A DNA stretch of 38,358 nt from DUPQ01 sp022706885 (GTDB lineage: Bacteria > Bacillota > Clostridia > DUPQ01): positions 1-38,358 of the forward strand of contig JAKJBR010000012.1 of assembly GCA_022706885.1 (NCBI GenBank). The letters are read 5' to 3'. Under the pieces are notes generated by a model. The model saw nothing but the letters and a program-made list of their open reading frames with translations, searched no databases and had not been told where the DNA came from. A program made the translations under genes and the position numbers. This document shows, in pieces, positions 23,384 through 31,574 of this stretch. Each line of letters begins with the position of its first letter. Within the stretch, counting starts at the first letter, position 1.

Positions 23384-25129
23384 TTAAACTATATAACCTT
23401 TGGTTTTCAGTTTTCCGTGTACTTCTTTGACCTTTTCGGTAATGACTTCAACCGCTTTGTCCTCGGGTATATTCATACAGACATATTCATATCCCTTGTC
23501 GTTGATAACAGGCGGGATTTCATTATCTAACGGATTGGGTCCGAAAAACTCTTTTAATCTTTCCAGATTCTCCTGTACACATGTGAATTTAATAAACAGG
23601 CATATATCCTGCAGGGTTTTGGAAGATATGGAAAACTCATATTTAAAAGGTATACCGCTTACAGTAATAAGATTAATGGAACATCTTACATCGGACATTT
23701 TAGTGTCGCTCTCGGATTTCAGCGGTTGCCATATTTCAAAATCTCCTATCAGATTGGTAAGGTTTGCGTCTACGTCATCTATGATAGCTCTGTTTCGCGC
23801 CCTTATCTTCTGATCCGCTTCCATACCGGTGCCGGTCTTTGCCTCTTCCATTATGGAAGTAACCGAGGAGAAGAAAAGTATCTCTTTCATATCATTCAAT
23901 TCCTCGTCGGATAAGAGCTTGTCTTTGTCTATATCCACTATGGAGACAAATGTTTTCATAAATGCACACATTCTTATGAGTTCGTCTTCATCTATCTTCC
24001 CGTCTTTACCTATTAAACGCAATTCTTCCGGAAGACCTTTGTAGTTGCGAACCACTTCGGGATCGGCAAGTGTCCGAAGGCCCTTTCCCGTAAGTTCGTC
24101 ATTTTTAGCACTTGTTACAATGAAAGCATACAGATGTTCATAGGTCATCTGCATGCAGATTATTGCAAAAAGCAGTCTTTGATGTAAATCTTCCCTGACA
24201 CTGGTTTTCTTGCTGTCCGATATCAGATTCAGCAACTGATATGTGTTGAAAAGTCTTTTTATGCTTCTGGGATTGAATCCTATGGAATTTCTTATGAGTT
24301 GCTTATAGTCTTGCACTATTCTGGAATCCGCTCTCATATTCATTTTTTTCAGCATATCGTATATGTACTTATTTATATCATACTGCGCCACCGGCATCTT
24401 AAACGGAAGCTGTATTATCTTATCAAAGAAGCTCTTGCCTTTGTCTTCATCCACAAGATTTCCGAACTTCTGCCGTACACCGGCTGTTACCACGCTATAG
24501 TCGACGGCTAAAATGAATACACAGTTTTCACAGTCTAAAAACACTTTAAGTACTTCCAGAAGTTCCACCGCTTTGCCGGGATTTAATCTGTCCAGATCAT
24601 CCACAAATATGACAACACGGTCTTTTTTATTGTCTTTAAGTTTGTTGTTTACGCTTTCCTGGAATGCGTCTTTCAAATCGTTTACCGCTTTTGCTATATC
24701 CGAGTCCTGCTTATCAAATACATTCACTATAGCAGCGCCGTCAAGACCGACCGAACTGATGGCTGTTTTGGCTCCTATCTTCAATATCTTTAAACTGGTT
24801 TCCAGAATTTTGGAAGTTGCGGTCTCCGCTTTGGATTGCAGTTTGGTTATAAGGTTTTCCAAAAAAGATAAACACAAATCATTACCCATATTAAACTGTG
24901 AATATTGCCAGGTATTAAACCAGATAGGATATACTTTATCCTCGATTTGTTGTTTTATCATATTCATCATACTGGTTTTTCCGCTTCCCCAATCACCCTG
25001 AATGGATATGGTCATCGGTGTATCACAACTTACAATAAACTGGCATAAACCGTTAATATATGTACCTATACCAAAAGAATCTTCCGTTAAATTTTCTACC
25101 GGTTTATCCGTATATCCCAACCTGCTCAT
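23384..25129 (-). CDS. KAP-family P-loop NTPase
   Basis: A 581-residue STAND-like NTPase of the KAP family. Walker A is GDWGSGKTS (45-53), an FNTWQYSQ motif follows at 71-78, and Walker B is VVIFVDDLDRL (172-182) followed by the KAP signature KVFLDCENCVFILAVD. The two-helix membrane insertion of many KAP proteins is not obvious; residues 105-140 are only mildly hydrophobic. About 140 C-terminal residues are unrecognised. KAP NTPases are membrane-linked signalling ATPases and some occur in phage-defence loci; no defence partner is seen here. GGGGG precedes the ATG. Confidence 0.88.
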   Translation of the reverse strand: MSRLGYTDKPVENLTEDSFGIGTYINGLCQFIVSCDTPMTISIQGDWGSGKTSMMNMIKQQIEDKVYPIWFNTWQYSQFNMGNDLCLSFLENLITKLQSKAETATSKILETSLKILKIGAKTAISSVGLDGAAIVNVFDKQDSDIAKAVNDLKDAFQESVNNKLKDNKKDRVVIFVDDLDRLNPGKAVELLEVLKVFLDCENCVFILAVDYSVVTAGVRQKFGNLVDEDKGKSFFDKIIQLPFKMPVAQYDINKYIYDMLKKMNMRADSRIVQDYKQLIRNSIGFNPRSIKRLFNTYQLLNLISDSKKTSVREDLHQRLLFAIICMQMTYEHLYAFIVTSAKNDELTGKGLRTLADPEVVRNYKGLPEELRLIGKDGKIDEDELIRMCAFMKTFVSIVDIDKDKLLSDEELNDMKEILFFSSVTSIMEEAKTGTGMEADQKIRARNRAIIDDVDANLTNLIGDFEIWQPLKSESDTKMSDVRCSINLITVSGIPFKYEFSISSKTLQDICLFIKFTCVQENLERLKEFFGPNPLDNEIPPVINDKGYEYVCMNIPEDKAVEVITEKVKEVHGKLKTKGYIV

Positions 25130-25195
25130 TTGCTACCCCCTTTTAAAAGCTAATAGAATTCCGATATTCTTAATCCGATTTTTTTATACATAATG

Positions 25196-25225
25196 ATTAT
25201 ACACAAAAACCATGAATAATATCAA
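25196..25225 (-). promoter_or_regulatory. Promoter of the KAP-UroD operon with overlapping inverted repeat
   Basis: On the minus strand TTGATA (25225-25220), 18 nt, then TATAAT (25201-25196). An inverted repeat CATGAATAAT/ATTAATCATG (25211-25234, one mismatch) overlaps the -35 and could be an operator. Confidence 0.6.
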
Positions 25226-25288
25226 TTAATCATGGGTTAAGTGTCAAATATTATTTATGCTATTCTTTCAAGCTCCGATTACCGTTGC

Positions 25289-26617
25289 CTAAAAACGATT
25301 ACCGAACATTATGGAGTTTATAATGCTCTCCAGCATTTCCTGTCTTCCCGAAGTATTGGTTGTAATCTCTCCGTTGGACAATGCATACCTGGTCAGTTTC
25401 TCGAAATCGGTTTTTCCGTTTAAGATATCTGCACCTATACCGTGAGTGTAACTCTTGTAACGCTCCTTAACGAAGTCGTCAATTCTTCCGTCGTCTATAA
25501 TTGCATAAGCTATTTTAAGACCTAATGCGAATGTATCCATACCGGCGATATATGCAATAACGGTATCTTCAGGTGTATATGAGCCTCTTCGCTGTTTTGC
25601 ATCGAAATTCAAACCTCCGGTAGTGAATCCCCCCGCTTTTATTACTTCCAGCATGCAATATACTGCATTGTATACATCGGTAGGGAACTGATCGGTATCC
25701 CATCCCAGCAACATATCTCCCTGATTTGCATCAATGGATCCGAACATATCGTTTATTGCCGCAGTTCTTAACTCATGCTCGAATGTATGTCCCGCAAGAG
25801 TTGCATGATTGGCTTCAATGTTTAGTTTGAAATGCTTTTCCAATCCGTATTTTCTAAGGAATGATATAGTAGATGCCGCATCAAAATCATACTGATGTTT
25901 TGTAGGCTCCTTGGGCTTGGGTTCTATGTAGAAGGGACCGTTGAATTTAATTTTCTTCTTGTAATCCACAGCCATATGCATCATACGTGCCAGATTATCC
26001 AACTCCAGTTTCATGTCGGTATTCAGAAGAGTTTCATATCCTTCGCGTCCGCCCCAGAAAACATATCCCTGTCCGTCAAGTTTCTTGGTTATATCCATCG
26101 CTTTTTTTATGGAAGCTGCCGCATAAGCGAAAACATCGGCATTGGGAGCGGTAGCGGCACCGTGCATGAATCTGGGGTGGCTGAACAGATTAGCCGTTCC
26201 CCACAAGCATTTAATACCGGTGCTGTCCATTTTTTCTTTGATGTAATCGGCCATTATATCCAGATTGGTATGTGTCTCGGCCAGTGTTTCACCGACAGGC
26301 GCAATGTCCACATCGTGAAAACAGAAAAATCCGATTCCAAGCTTGTTCATAAGCAAAAAACCCGTATCGGCTTTTGCCTTTGCATGAGCCAATGTTCCTT
26401 CTTTCTTTGAAAAAGATTTGTCGGCGGTTCCCGAACCGAACATGTCCACACCTGTTCCGCACAGCGTGTGCCAGTAACTCATTGCAAATCGCAAATGTTC
26501 TTTCATGGATTTTCCGTGAATAACTTCGTTCGGATTATAGAATCTGAAAGAGAAAGGATCGGTACTTTTTGATCCCTTGAATTTAATCTTCGGAATGGTT
26601 TTTAAATAGTTTTTCAT
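25289..26617 (-). CDS. xylA: Xylose isomerase
   Basis: Interconverts D-xylose and D-xylulose using two divalent metals, in the cytosol. The 442-residue long-type (class II) enzyme has the catalytic His101 and Asp104 in CFHDVDI, the metal-site region NIEANHATLAGHTFEHE near 270, and the DANQGDMLLGWDTDQFP loop. No xylulokinase or xylose regulator adjoins it, but the xylulose 5-phosphate route could feed the transketolase encoded at 31575. GGAGG precedes the ATG and a consensus promoter lies upstream. No clear terminator separates it from the KAP gene downstream. Confidence 0.96.
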   Translation of the reverse strand: MKNYLKTIPKIKFKGSKSTDPFSFRFYNPNEVIHGKSMKEHLRFAMSYWHTLCGTGVDMFGSGTADKSFSKKEGTLAHAKAKADTGFLLMNKLGIGFFCFHDVDIAPVGETLAETHTNLDIMADYIKEKMDSTGIKCLWGTANLFSHPRFMHGAATAPNADVFAYAAASIKKAMDITKKLDGQGYVFWGGREGYETLLNTDMKLELDNLARMMHMAVDYKKKIKFNGPFYIEPKPKEPTKHQYDFDAASTISFLRKYGLEKHFKLNIEANHATLAGHTFEHELRTAAINDMFGSIDANQGDMLLGWDTDQFPTDVYNAVYCMLEVIKAGGFTTGGLNFDAKQRRGSYTPEDTVIAYIAGMDTFALGLKIAYAIIDDGRIDDFVKERYKSYTHGIGADILNGKTDFEKLTRYALSNGEITTNTSGRQEMLESIINSIMFGNRF

Positions 26618-26671
26618 ATGCCTCCTGCCTTTTGATAAATGTTTTATAATTGCTTTAAAAAAGATATTTTT

Positions 26672-26700
26672 ATAGTATCAGCCGCAATGCTCTTTGTCAA
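26672..26700 (-). promoter_or_regulatory. Promoter of xylA
   Basis: On the minus strand TTGACA (26700-26695), 17 nt, then TACTAT (26677-26672), with the start near 26665 and a leader of about 48 nt. No clear catabolite-response element is seen. Confidence 0.75.
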
Positions 26701-26741
26701 AGGTTAACATATAGTGTGAAAAAATTCTGTTTATGTTTTCT

Positions 26742-27845
26742 TTATCTTAACGAGACTGCTATCTTCTTTAATACAGGCAAAGCATGTATCAGAAAATCTT
26801 TCTGCGGGCAGTAATCGTTTGTTTGGAAGTAGAAATATCTGTATCTTCTGCATCCTCCGTTACAGTAGTTTTTAACCTCACAGTTATAACACACGGGGTT
26901 GTATGAGGAATTGTCTTTAAGGAATTTTTTGAAGTTATGGGAATTCAATATAGAGTCAAAATCCTGAGTGTTAATATTTCCGCCGTTAAAATCGTCCAGT
27001 ACATAAAAATCGCAAGGATAGACCGAGCCGTCGGCTTCAATGACAAATTGCGCCTGGCAGAATCCCGTCATTCCGCATTGCTCGGGAGGATATCCCGCAC
27101 ACATTTTTACCAGATTATCAAACACTCTTATACTTACATACTTTCCCTGCAAATACTTCTGTAACCATATATCAAAGAAAGTTTTTAAAAAATCCGCATA
27201 TGCCTTCGGTTCCAAGGCATACGGTTGATTGCAATTTGTGTTGTCTAAAGATGAAAGGCAGGGGATTAACTGAATGTAATCAAATCCGTTCTTCTCATAT
27301 GCGTTCCAAAGTTTTTGAGGATGTCTTACGTTATATTTATTAACAACCGTAAGTATGTTGAATGTAACTTCGTATTTTTTTAACAGATTAATACCGTTCA
27401 TTACTCTGTTGAAGGTGTCTTTTTGAAAATTGTCCTTTCTGAGATTGTCATGTGCTTCTTTTAATCCGTCAAGCGATACGCCCGCCAGAAAGTCATGCTC
27501 TTTGAATAACCTGCACCATGTCTCGTCTATAAGTAAGCCGTTTGTCTGTATTGAATACATGTACTTTATTTTTTCAGTCTTTGCCTGTTGTGCGTATTCC
27601 GTGAAATCAAGAAAGAAATCTAATTTTGCAAGAGTGGGTTCTCCGCCCTGAAAGGAAAAGGTTATTTCTCCCTCGGGACAAGCCTGCAGTGCCCGGTCTA
27701 TTATTTTATGTGAAATATCTTGAGACATTATCCCGTAGGACTTTATCTTTCTTTTATTGCTTACATCGTCATAAAAACAATATTTACAATTCATATTGCA
27801 AAGAGAAGAAGCCGGCTTTATAAGTACATGGAAATTTTTTCTCAT
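26742..27845 (-). CDS. Radical SAM anaerobic sulfatase-maturating enzyme-like protein
   Basis: Members convert a Cys or Ser of sulfatases to formylglycine; related SPASM proteins modify peptides. The radical SAM cluster motif CNMNCKYC is near the N-terminus, SFQGGEPTL is the GGEP motif, and SPASM Cys clusters occur at CGMTGFC..YPCDFY and CYNCEVKNYCNGGC. The frame opens 12 codons earlier (27881), but a promoter with TAAAAT at 27869-27874 lies inside that extension, and AAGGA precedes ATG 27845, so 27845 is the start (367 residues). No sulfatase gene is in the window, so the partner is unknown. Confidence 0.85.
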   Translation of the reverse strand: MRKNFHVLIKPASSLCNMNCKYCFYDDVSNKRKIKSYGIMSQDISHKIIDRALQACPEGEITFSFQGGEPTLAKLDFFLDFTEYAQQAKTEKIKYMYSIQTNGLLIDETWCRLFKEHDFLAGVSLDGLKEAHDNLRKDNFQKDTFNRVMNGINLLKKYEVTFNILTVVNKYNVRHPQKLWNAYEKNGFDYIQLIPCLSSLDNTNCNQPYALEPKAYADFLKTFFDIWLQKYLQGKYVSIRVFDNLVKMCAGYPPEQCGMTGFCQAQFVIEADGSVYPCDFYVLDDFNGGNINTQDFDSILNSHNFKKFLKDNSSYNPVCYNCEVKNYCNGGCRRYRYFYFQTNDYCPQKDFLIHALPVLKKIAVSLR

Positions 27846-27868
27846 TTCATTGTCCTTCAACTTCTCGG

Positions 27869-27898
27869 ATTTTATCACCATGTATGCTTTTTGGTCAA
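27869..27898 (-). promoter_or_regulatory. Promoter of the radical SAM gene
   Basis: On the minus strand TTGACC (27898-27893), 18 nt, then TAAAAT (27874-27869) with a TGA extension. The predicted start near 27862 leaves a 17-nt leader with AAGGA before ATG 27845. Confidence 0.75.
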
Positions 27899-27918
27899 AC
27901 GGATATATTTCGTGATAT

Positions 27919-27956
27919 TAAAAAAACGCCTCTTACCTGTGGGACAAAAAGACGTT
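27919..27956 (-). terminator. Terminator of the tRNA-Val/tRNA-Thr transcript
   Basis: On the minus strand AACGTCTTTT pairs with AAGAGGCGTT (two G-U pairs), followed by a run of T. It begins 12 nt after the tRNA-Thr CCA end. Confidence 0.85.
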
Positions 27957-27967
27957 TCTCATATCTG

Positions 27968-28043
27968 TGGAGCTGGTGGACGGACTTGAACCCCCGACCT
28001 GCTGATTACAAATCAGCTGCTCTACCAGCTGAGCTACACCAGC
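27968..28043 (-). tRNA. tRNA-Thr (anticodon UGU)
   Basis: A 76-nt cloverleaf with acceptor GCTGGTG/CACCAGC, T73, and an encoded CCA end (27968-27970). The anticodon loop TTTGTAA gives UGU. It lies 4 nt downstream of tRNA-Val in the same transcript. Confidence 0.97.
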
Positions 28044-28047
28044 ATGA

Positions 28048-28123
28048 TGGTGGGAGCAATAGGGCTCGAACCTATGACCCTCTGCTTGTAAGGCAGATGC
28101 TCTCCCAGCTGAGCTATGCTCCC
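28048..28123 (-). tRNA. tRNA-Val (anticodon UAC)
   Basis: A 76-nt cloverleaf with acceptor GGGAGCA/TGCTCCC, A73, and an encoded CCA. The anticodon loop CTTACAA gives UAC. It is the first gene of the two-tRNA transcript. Confidence 0.97.
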
Positions 28124-28143
28124 ACGGTGTTACAGCATTTTGA

Positions 28144-28172
28144 AGTATACTAAAAGCACAAACGGTTGTCAA
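28144..28172 (-). promoter_or_regulatory. Promoter of the tRNA pair
   Basis: On the minus strand a perfect TTGACA (28172-28167), 17 nt, then TATACT (28149-28144). The start is predicted near 28137, 14 nt before tRNA-Val. Confidence 0.9.
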
Positions 28173-28213
28173 CAGGGATTTTAAAAACACGACAACCGGA
28201 CAAACAGCGGTTT

Positions 28214-29440
28214 TTATGTTGTGTATAACTTGTTTCCTTTTTTTTCGGAATACTTAATTGCCAGTCCGCCTTCGGAAGTTTCTCTGTATTTACTGAAGAG
28301 ATCCCTTCCCGTTTCATACATGGTATCCACAACCATATCGAAGGATATTTTCCTTGTATGCGTAAGAAAGTTGGCAAGGCTTACCGAGTTGATTGCTCTC
28401 ATTGCGGCAACGGCATTTCTTTCAATGCAAGGAATCTGTACAAGACCCATTATAGGGTCGCAGGTAAGTCCCAGATGGTGCTCCATTGCGACTTCCGCCG
28501 CATATTCAATCTGATCCAGATCCATGCCGAAGAGTTCGGCAAGTCCCGCCGATGCCATGGAACATGCCGTTCCTATTTCCGCCTGGCATCCGCATTCGGC
28601 ACCGGATATGGAAGCATTGGTTTTTATTACATTTCCTATAACTCCCGCCGCAGCAAGAGCTCTCAAAATATCCCTGTTGGAATAGCCGTTTTTTTCCTGC
28701 ATGTATTTCAGTACCGCAGGCAACACCCCGCAGGATCCGCAGGTAGGCGCCGTTACTACAATACCTCCGCCGGCGTTTTGTTCCGATGCCGCAAAAGCAT
28801 AAGAGCAGACAATGCGGTTTTCTCTGGTGGAAGGACTTTCATCCATGTGCCTCTGTCTGTACAGGTACCGGGCTTTCCGCTGAAGTTTTAATCCGCCATG
28901 CAGTATTCCCGTGGCACTGAGTCCCTCTTTAATGGACAATTTCATATGATGCCAAACATCTTCCAGATAATTGTATATTTCCGGTCCTTCGCATTGCTCG
29001 ACATATTCATAAAGCTTTAAGTGGTGTTTTTCGCAATATTTTTTAATCTCTGTAAAATTCTTTTCTTTATAGAAATCGGGAGAGTCCATGTATGGTTTGC
29101 CCTCGATTCTTATGGCTCCGCCGCCTATGCTCATCACTCTCCACTTGTCCGCTACCTCGTTATTTTTAATAGCCACAAAATCCATGGTGTTGGGATGAGG
29201 CAGATCTTCGGTGACGGTATCTATATGTACTTTAACCGGTTTATCGGGCAAAGCCTCTTTTACCGCCTTGTCGGTCATATGACCCAATCCTGTTTTTGCC
29301 AGCGAGCCGTACAAAGTCACCTCAAATCTTTCGGCATCGGGATGTTCCTCTCCGAACCTTCTTGCCGCCCTGTCCGGTCCCATTGTGTGAGAGCTTGACG
29401 GACCTCTTCCTATTCTGTACAGTTCTTTTAAAGATTTCAT
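28214..29440 (-). CDS. sdaA: L-serine ammonia-lyase, iron-sulfur type, fused alpha and beta chains
   Basis: Deaminates L-serine to pyruvate and ammonia with a labile [4Fe-4S] cluster, feeding pyruvate to fermentation. The 408-residue single chain carries the beta-type N-terminus (GPSSSHTMGP) and the alpha-type C-terminal part with cluster Cys in TCGSCGVLPA and GAECGCQAEIGTACSMASAG, as in E. coli SdaA. AAGG lies just upstream of the ATG. A weak hairpin (AACCG with CGGTT, near 28194-28212) may terminate it before the tRNA promoter. A short SOS-type RNA gene ends about 115 nt upstream of its start. Confidence 0.95.
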   Translation of the reverse strand: MKSLKELYRIGRGPSSSHTMGPDRAARRFGEEHPDAERFEVTLYGSLAKTGLGHMTDKAVKEALPDKPVKVHIDTVTEDLPHPNTMDFVAIKNNEVADKWRVMSIGGGAIRIEGKPYMDSPDFYKEKNFTEIKKYCEKHHLKLYEYVEQCEGPEIYNYLEDVWHHMKLSIKEGLSATGILHGGLKLQRKARYLYRQRHMDESPSTRENRIVCSYAFAASEQNAGGGIVVTAPTCGSCGVLPAVLKYMQEKNGYSNRDILRALAAAGVIGNVIKTNASISGAECGCQAEIGTACSMASAGLAELFGMDLDQIEYAAEVAMEHHLGLTCDPIMGLVQIPCIERNAVAAMRAINSVSLANFLTHTRKISFDMVVDTMYETGRDLFSKYRETSEGGLAIKYSEKKGNKLYTT

Positions 29441-29464
29441 TATTATTACCTTCGCTTAGAGGCA

Positions 29465-29473
29465 ATTATATCA
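29465..29473 (-). promoter_or_regulatory. Extended -10 promoter of sdaA
   Basis: On the minus strand TGATATAAT gives an extended -10 (hexamer 29470-29465). The -35 region (CTGGTA, 29493-29488) is weak. The predicted start is near 29457, 17 nt before the ATG. Confidence 0.5.
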
Positions 29474-29556
29474 TAGATATAATTTAATACCAGTATAGTG
29501 ATGCCTTATATATATCGGAGGGTATCAGTAACGGGAAAGCACTGTAAAATAGTTTT

Positions 29557-29591
29557 AAAAAAGAAAAAATCCGAGGGGAGCGGATCTTTTC
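29557..29591 (-). terminator. Terminator of the small RNA
   Basis: On the minus strand GAAAAGATCCG pairs with CGGATTTTTTC (one G-U pair) around loop CTCCCCT, and is followed by six more T. In this orientation no protein gene precedes it, which is why a separate transcript is inferred. Confidence 0.85.
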
Positions 29592-29629
29592 TTGCTAAGA
29601 TTTGATTGCTGACATCAGAGTCAGGGTAC
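29557..29629 (-). ncRNA. Probable small RNA of about 73 nt under a LexA box
   Basis: The minus-strand transcript is bounded by a consensus promoter (29636-29664) and a strong terminator. RNA landmarks: a 5' hairpin CTGAC-TCTGAT-GTCAG; about 20 nt unpaired; then an 11-bp stem (29591-29581 with 29573-29563) whose 7-nt loop is CTCCCCT, followed by a T-rich tail to 29557. The C-rich loop is complementary to AGGGGAG, that is, to Shine-Dalgarno sequences, a design known from other Firmicute small RNAs. The only ATG frame is 6 codons long without a ribosome binding site. It could instead be an attenuated leader of sdaA. Confidence 0.7.
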
Positions 29630-29635
29630 GAGCGT

Positions 29636-29664
29636 ATTATACAATATACGAACATATGTTTCAA
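29636..29664 (-). promoter_or_regulatory. Small-RNA promoter with an exact LexA/DinR (SOS) box
   Basis: On the minus strand TTGAAA (29664-29659), 17 nt, then TATAAT (29641-29636). CGAACATATGTTTC at 29649-29662 matches the Gram-positive SOS consensus CGAACRNRYGTTYC at every position and covers the -35 end and spacer, so bound LexA would block the promoter. This is the only such box I noticed in the window. Confidence 0.8.
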
Positions 29665-29709
29665 TAGCAAAATTTTTACTGTCCGATTAATTACCCAGTG
29701 GTTTCTCTG

Positions 29710-29739
29710 TTGTAAAGAGAGCGGCCGATGATATATAAT
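29710..29739 (+). promoter_or_regulatory. Promoter of the TPR-yitT operon
   Basis: TTGTAA (29710-29715), 18 nt, then TATAAT (29734-29739). The start is near 29746, 17 nt before the GTG start codon. Confidence 0.65.
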
Positions 29740-29762
29740 TTAGGGGCAGGAAAGAGGGATTT

Positions 29763-30590
29763 GTGAAGAATAAATCTGTAATAAAAACCATTAACATAAT
29801 TGTTCCGATTTTTATTCTCGGTCTTATTATCTTTAACTCGACAATAGAAGCGCTGGTGCTTGCCGTTTTTTACTTTATATATAGGATAATAATCGGATTA
29901 TCCAAGATATATTCATATATAGCCATAAAGTATTATGTAAAAGGTAATTTAAAGAAGGCAAGAAAGTACTATAAAAAGGCATATGAAGTAAAAGTAAAGG
30001 AACCGCCCATTGTCGCATCATACGCATACCTCCTTATATTGCTCGGCGAGTATGATCAGGCCGAACAGGTACTTAAGGCACTGGAAAGCATGAAGCCGGT
30101 AGGCAAAGCCGCCACATCGCTGATGCTTTGTAATGCGGTGCTTATATGGAAAAGGGATAAAAACCTTATTGCGGCACTTGCTCATGTGGAATCGATGGAT
30201 GAGACCATGCGCAATCAATGGTATTACAACGTATATGCCAAACTGTGCATTTTTTCCGGTAATATTGGAAAGGCAAAGGAAGCCGCCCTGAAGGGTTATG
30301 AATATCTTGAGAGCAATCCGGTAGCGGTGGAAAATCTTCTCATTGTGCACTGTATAAATGAAGAGTATGACAAAGCTCTTTCCGCTGCGAACAAACTTAT
30401 AAGCAGCAACAAAAAATTCCGGGCATCATCACAGGATGCATATTTCTACAGTGCGCTGGCTTATGAAAAGAACGGCGATAAGGAGATGGCAAAGAAATTG
30501 TATATTAAAGCTTTACAGTATGAGAACACGACAATGACTTATGCGGATAAACAGAAAGTGTTGGAGAAAGCGGGAGAGTATATGAAATGA
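29763..30590 (+). CDS. Membrane-anchored TPR-repeat protein
   Basis: A 275-residue protein with two hydrophobic N-terminal segments (about residues 8-27 and 29-50). The rest is a run of tetratricopeptide-type helices: GNLKKARKYYKKAYEV, GEYDQAEQVLKAL, GNIGKAKEAALKGYEYL, EYDKALSAANKL, GDKEMAKKLYIKAL. Such proteins usually serve as scaffolds; the partner is unknown. The start is GTG with AGAGGG just upstream. Its stop overlaps the yitT start by 4 nt (ATGA), so the two are translationally coupled and may act together at the membrane. Confidence 0.8.
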   Translation: MKNKSVIKTINIIVPIFILGLIIFNSTIEALVLAVFYFIYRIIIGLSKIYSYIAIKYYVKGNLKKARKYYKKAYEVKVKEPPIVASYAYLLILLGEYDQAEQVLKALESMKPVGKAATSLMLCNAVLIWKRDKNLIAALAHVESMDETMRNQWYYNVYAKLCIFSGNIGKAKEAALKGYEYLESNPVAVENLLIVHCINEEYDKALSAANKLISSNKKFRASSQDAYFYSALAYEKNGDKEMAKKLYIKALQYENTTMTYADKQKVLEKAGEYMK

Positions 30591-31495
30591 AAGAAAAACT
30601 GAAGGTTGCATGGCCTAAGATTGCTGATTACATTGTTATGACTGTAGGGGTGGTTATTTCCGCTGCGGCGGTAAATCTTTTCTTTGTTCCGTACAAGATA
30701 CACTCGGGAGGAGTTTCCGGTATAGCCACCGTATTGTATTATATTTTTAACAATAAGGTGCCGGTCGGTGTTCTGGTAGCCATTCTCAACCTTCCTCTTT
30801 TTTTAATAGGTTATAGAATAATAGGAAAGAGATTTATGATAAGAACATTGTATGCCACCGTGATGTACACCGTTGCAGTCGATGTCACCGCAAAGTGGTT
30901 ATCGGAAGTTTCCAAAAAGATAACAATTGAAAGCGGTAATATACCCGATCTTATGCTGTTTTGTTTCTTCGGAGGAGCACTTATGGGTCTGGGATTGGGT
31001 ATAGTCTTTACACGCAATTCCTGCACCGGCGGTTCGGATTTATTTGCGGAGATTATGAGAAGAAAAGGTATACACTACAGCATAGGCACATTGATGTTTA
31101 TGTTTGACGGCGTATCGGTTTTGATGTCACTAATCGTATTCAAAAATTTATTACTTGTACTATATTCGGTAATTACCATATTTGTTTCCATGAAGGTGAT
31201 TGACCTTATTCTTGACGGTGCAAATGTTGCCAAAGCAGTCTATATCATGTCGGATAAGAGCGAAGAGATAGCCGATGCCATTATAAACGACATAGGTAGA
31301 GGAGTCACGGGATTTGCCGGTCGGGGCATGTATTTCAAGCAGAGCAGGGAGACTCTCTTCTGCGTGGTAAAAAACCGACAGCTTCCCGCCTTGAAGAAAT
31401 TAGTTAAAGAATTGGACAGCAAAGCATTTTTAATAGTTACTACCGCACACCAGGTGTTGGGAGAAGGGTTCGGAGCCTTTGACAAAGAGTTATGA
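30587..31495 (+). CDS. YitT-family membrane protein (DUF161/DUF2179), second copy
   Basis: A 302-residue relative of the protein at 16101: five to six transmembrane segments, HSGGVSGIATVLYY and NSCTGGSDLFAEIMRRKG motifs, and a C-terminal DUF2179 domain ending in HQVLGEGF. Function is unestablished. It is coupled to the TPR gene by an ATGA overlap. The paralogues share motifs but differ clearly in sequence, so they are not a recent duplication. Confidence 0.87.
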   Translation: MKEKLKVAWPKIADYIVMTVGVVISAAAVNLFFVPYKIHSGGVSGIATVLYYIFNNKVPVGVLVAILNLPLFLIGYRIIGKRFMIRTLYATVMYTVAVDVTAKWLSEVSKKITIESGNIPDLMLFCFFGGALMGLGLGIVFTRNSCTGGSDLFAEIMRRKGIHYSIGTLMFMFDGVSVLMSLIVFKNLLLVLYSVITIFVSMKVIDLILDGANVAKAVYIMSDKSEEIADAIINDIGRGVTGFAGRGMYFKQSRETLFCVVKNRQLPALKKLVKELDSKAFLIVTTAHQVLGEGFGAFDKEL

Positions 31496-31574
31496 GATGA
31501 TATAATTACCGCATTAGGTAATAAAGGTATAATCTTCGTAAATTGCATATATAAACAGTAAAAAGGAGTTGTTA

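Noticed and set aside
22628..23530. Long plus-strand frames of 133 and 157 codons across the UroD and KAP genes
   Set aside because: They lie antisense to two clear genes and have no motifs.
25276..25304. Direct repeat CGATTACCG twice, 20 bp apart, at the end of xylA
   Set aside because: Only nine bases, one copy is coding, and no associated feature; likely chance.
29649..29662. LexA box acting on the plus-strand TPR operon
   Set aside because: It lies about 48 bp upstream of that operon's -35 box, whereas it directly overlaps the minus-strand promoter.
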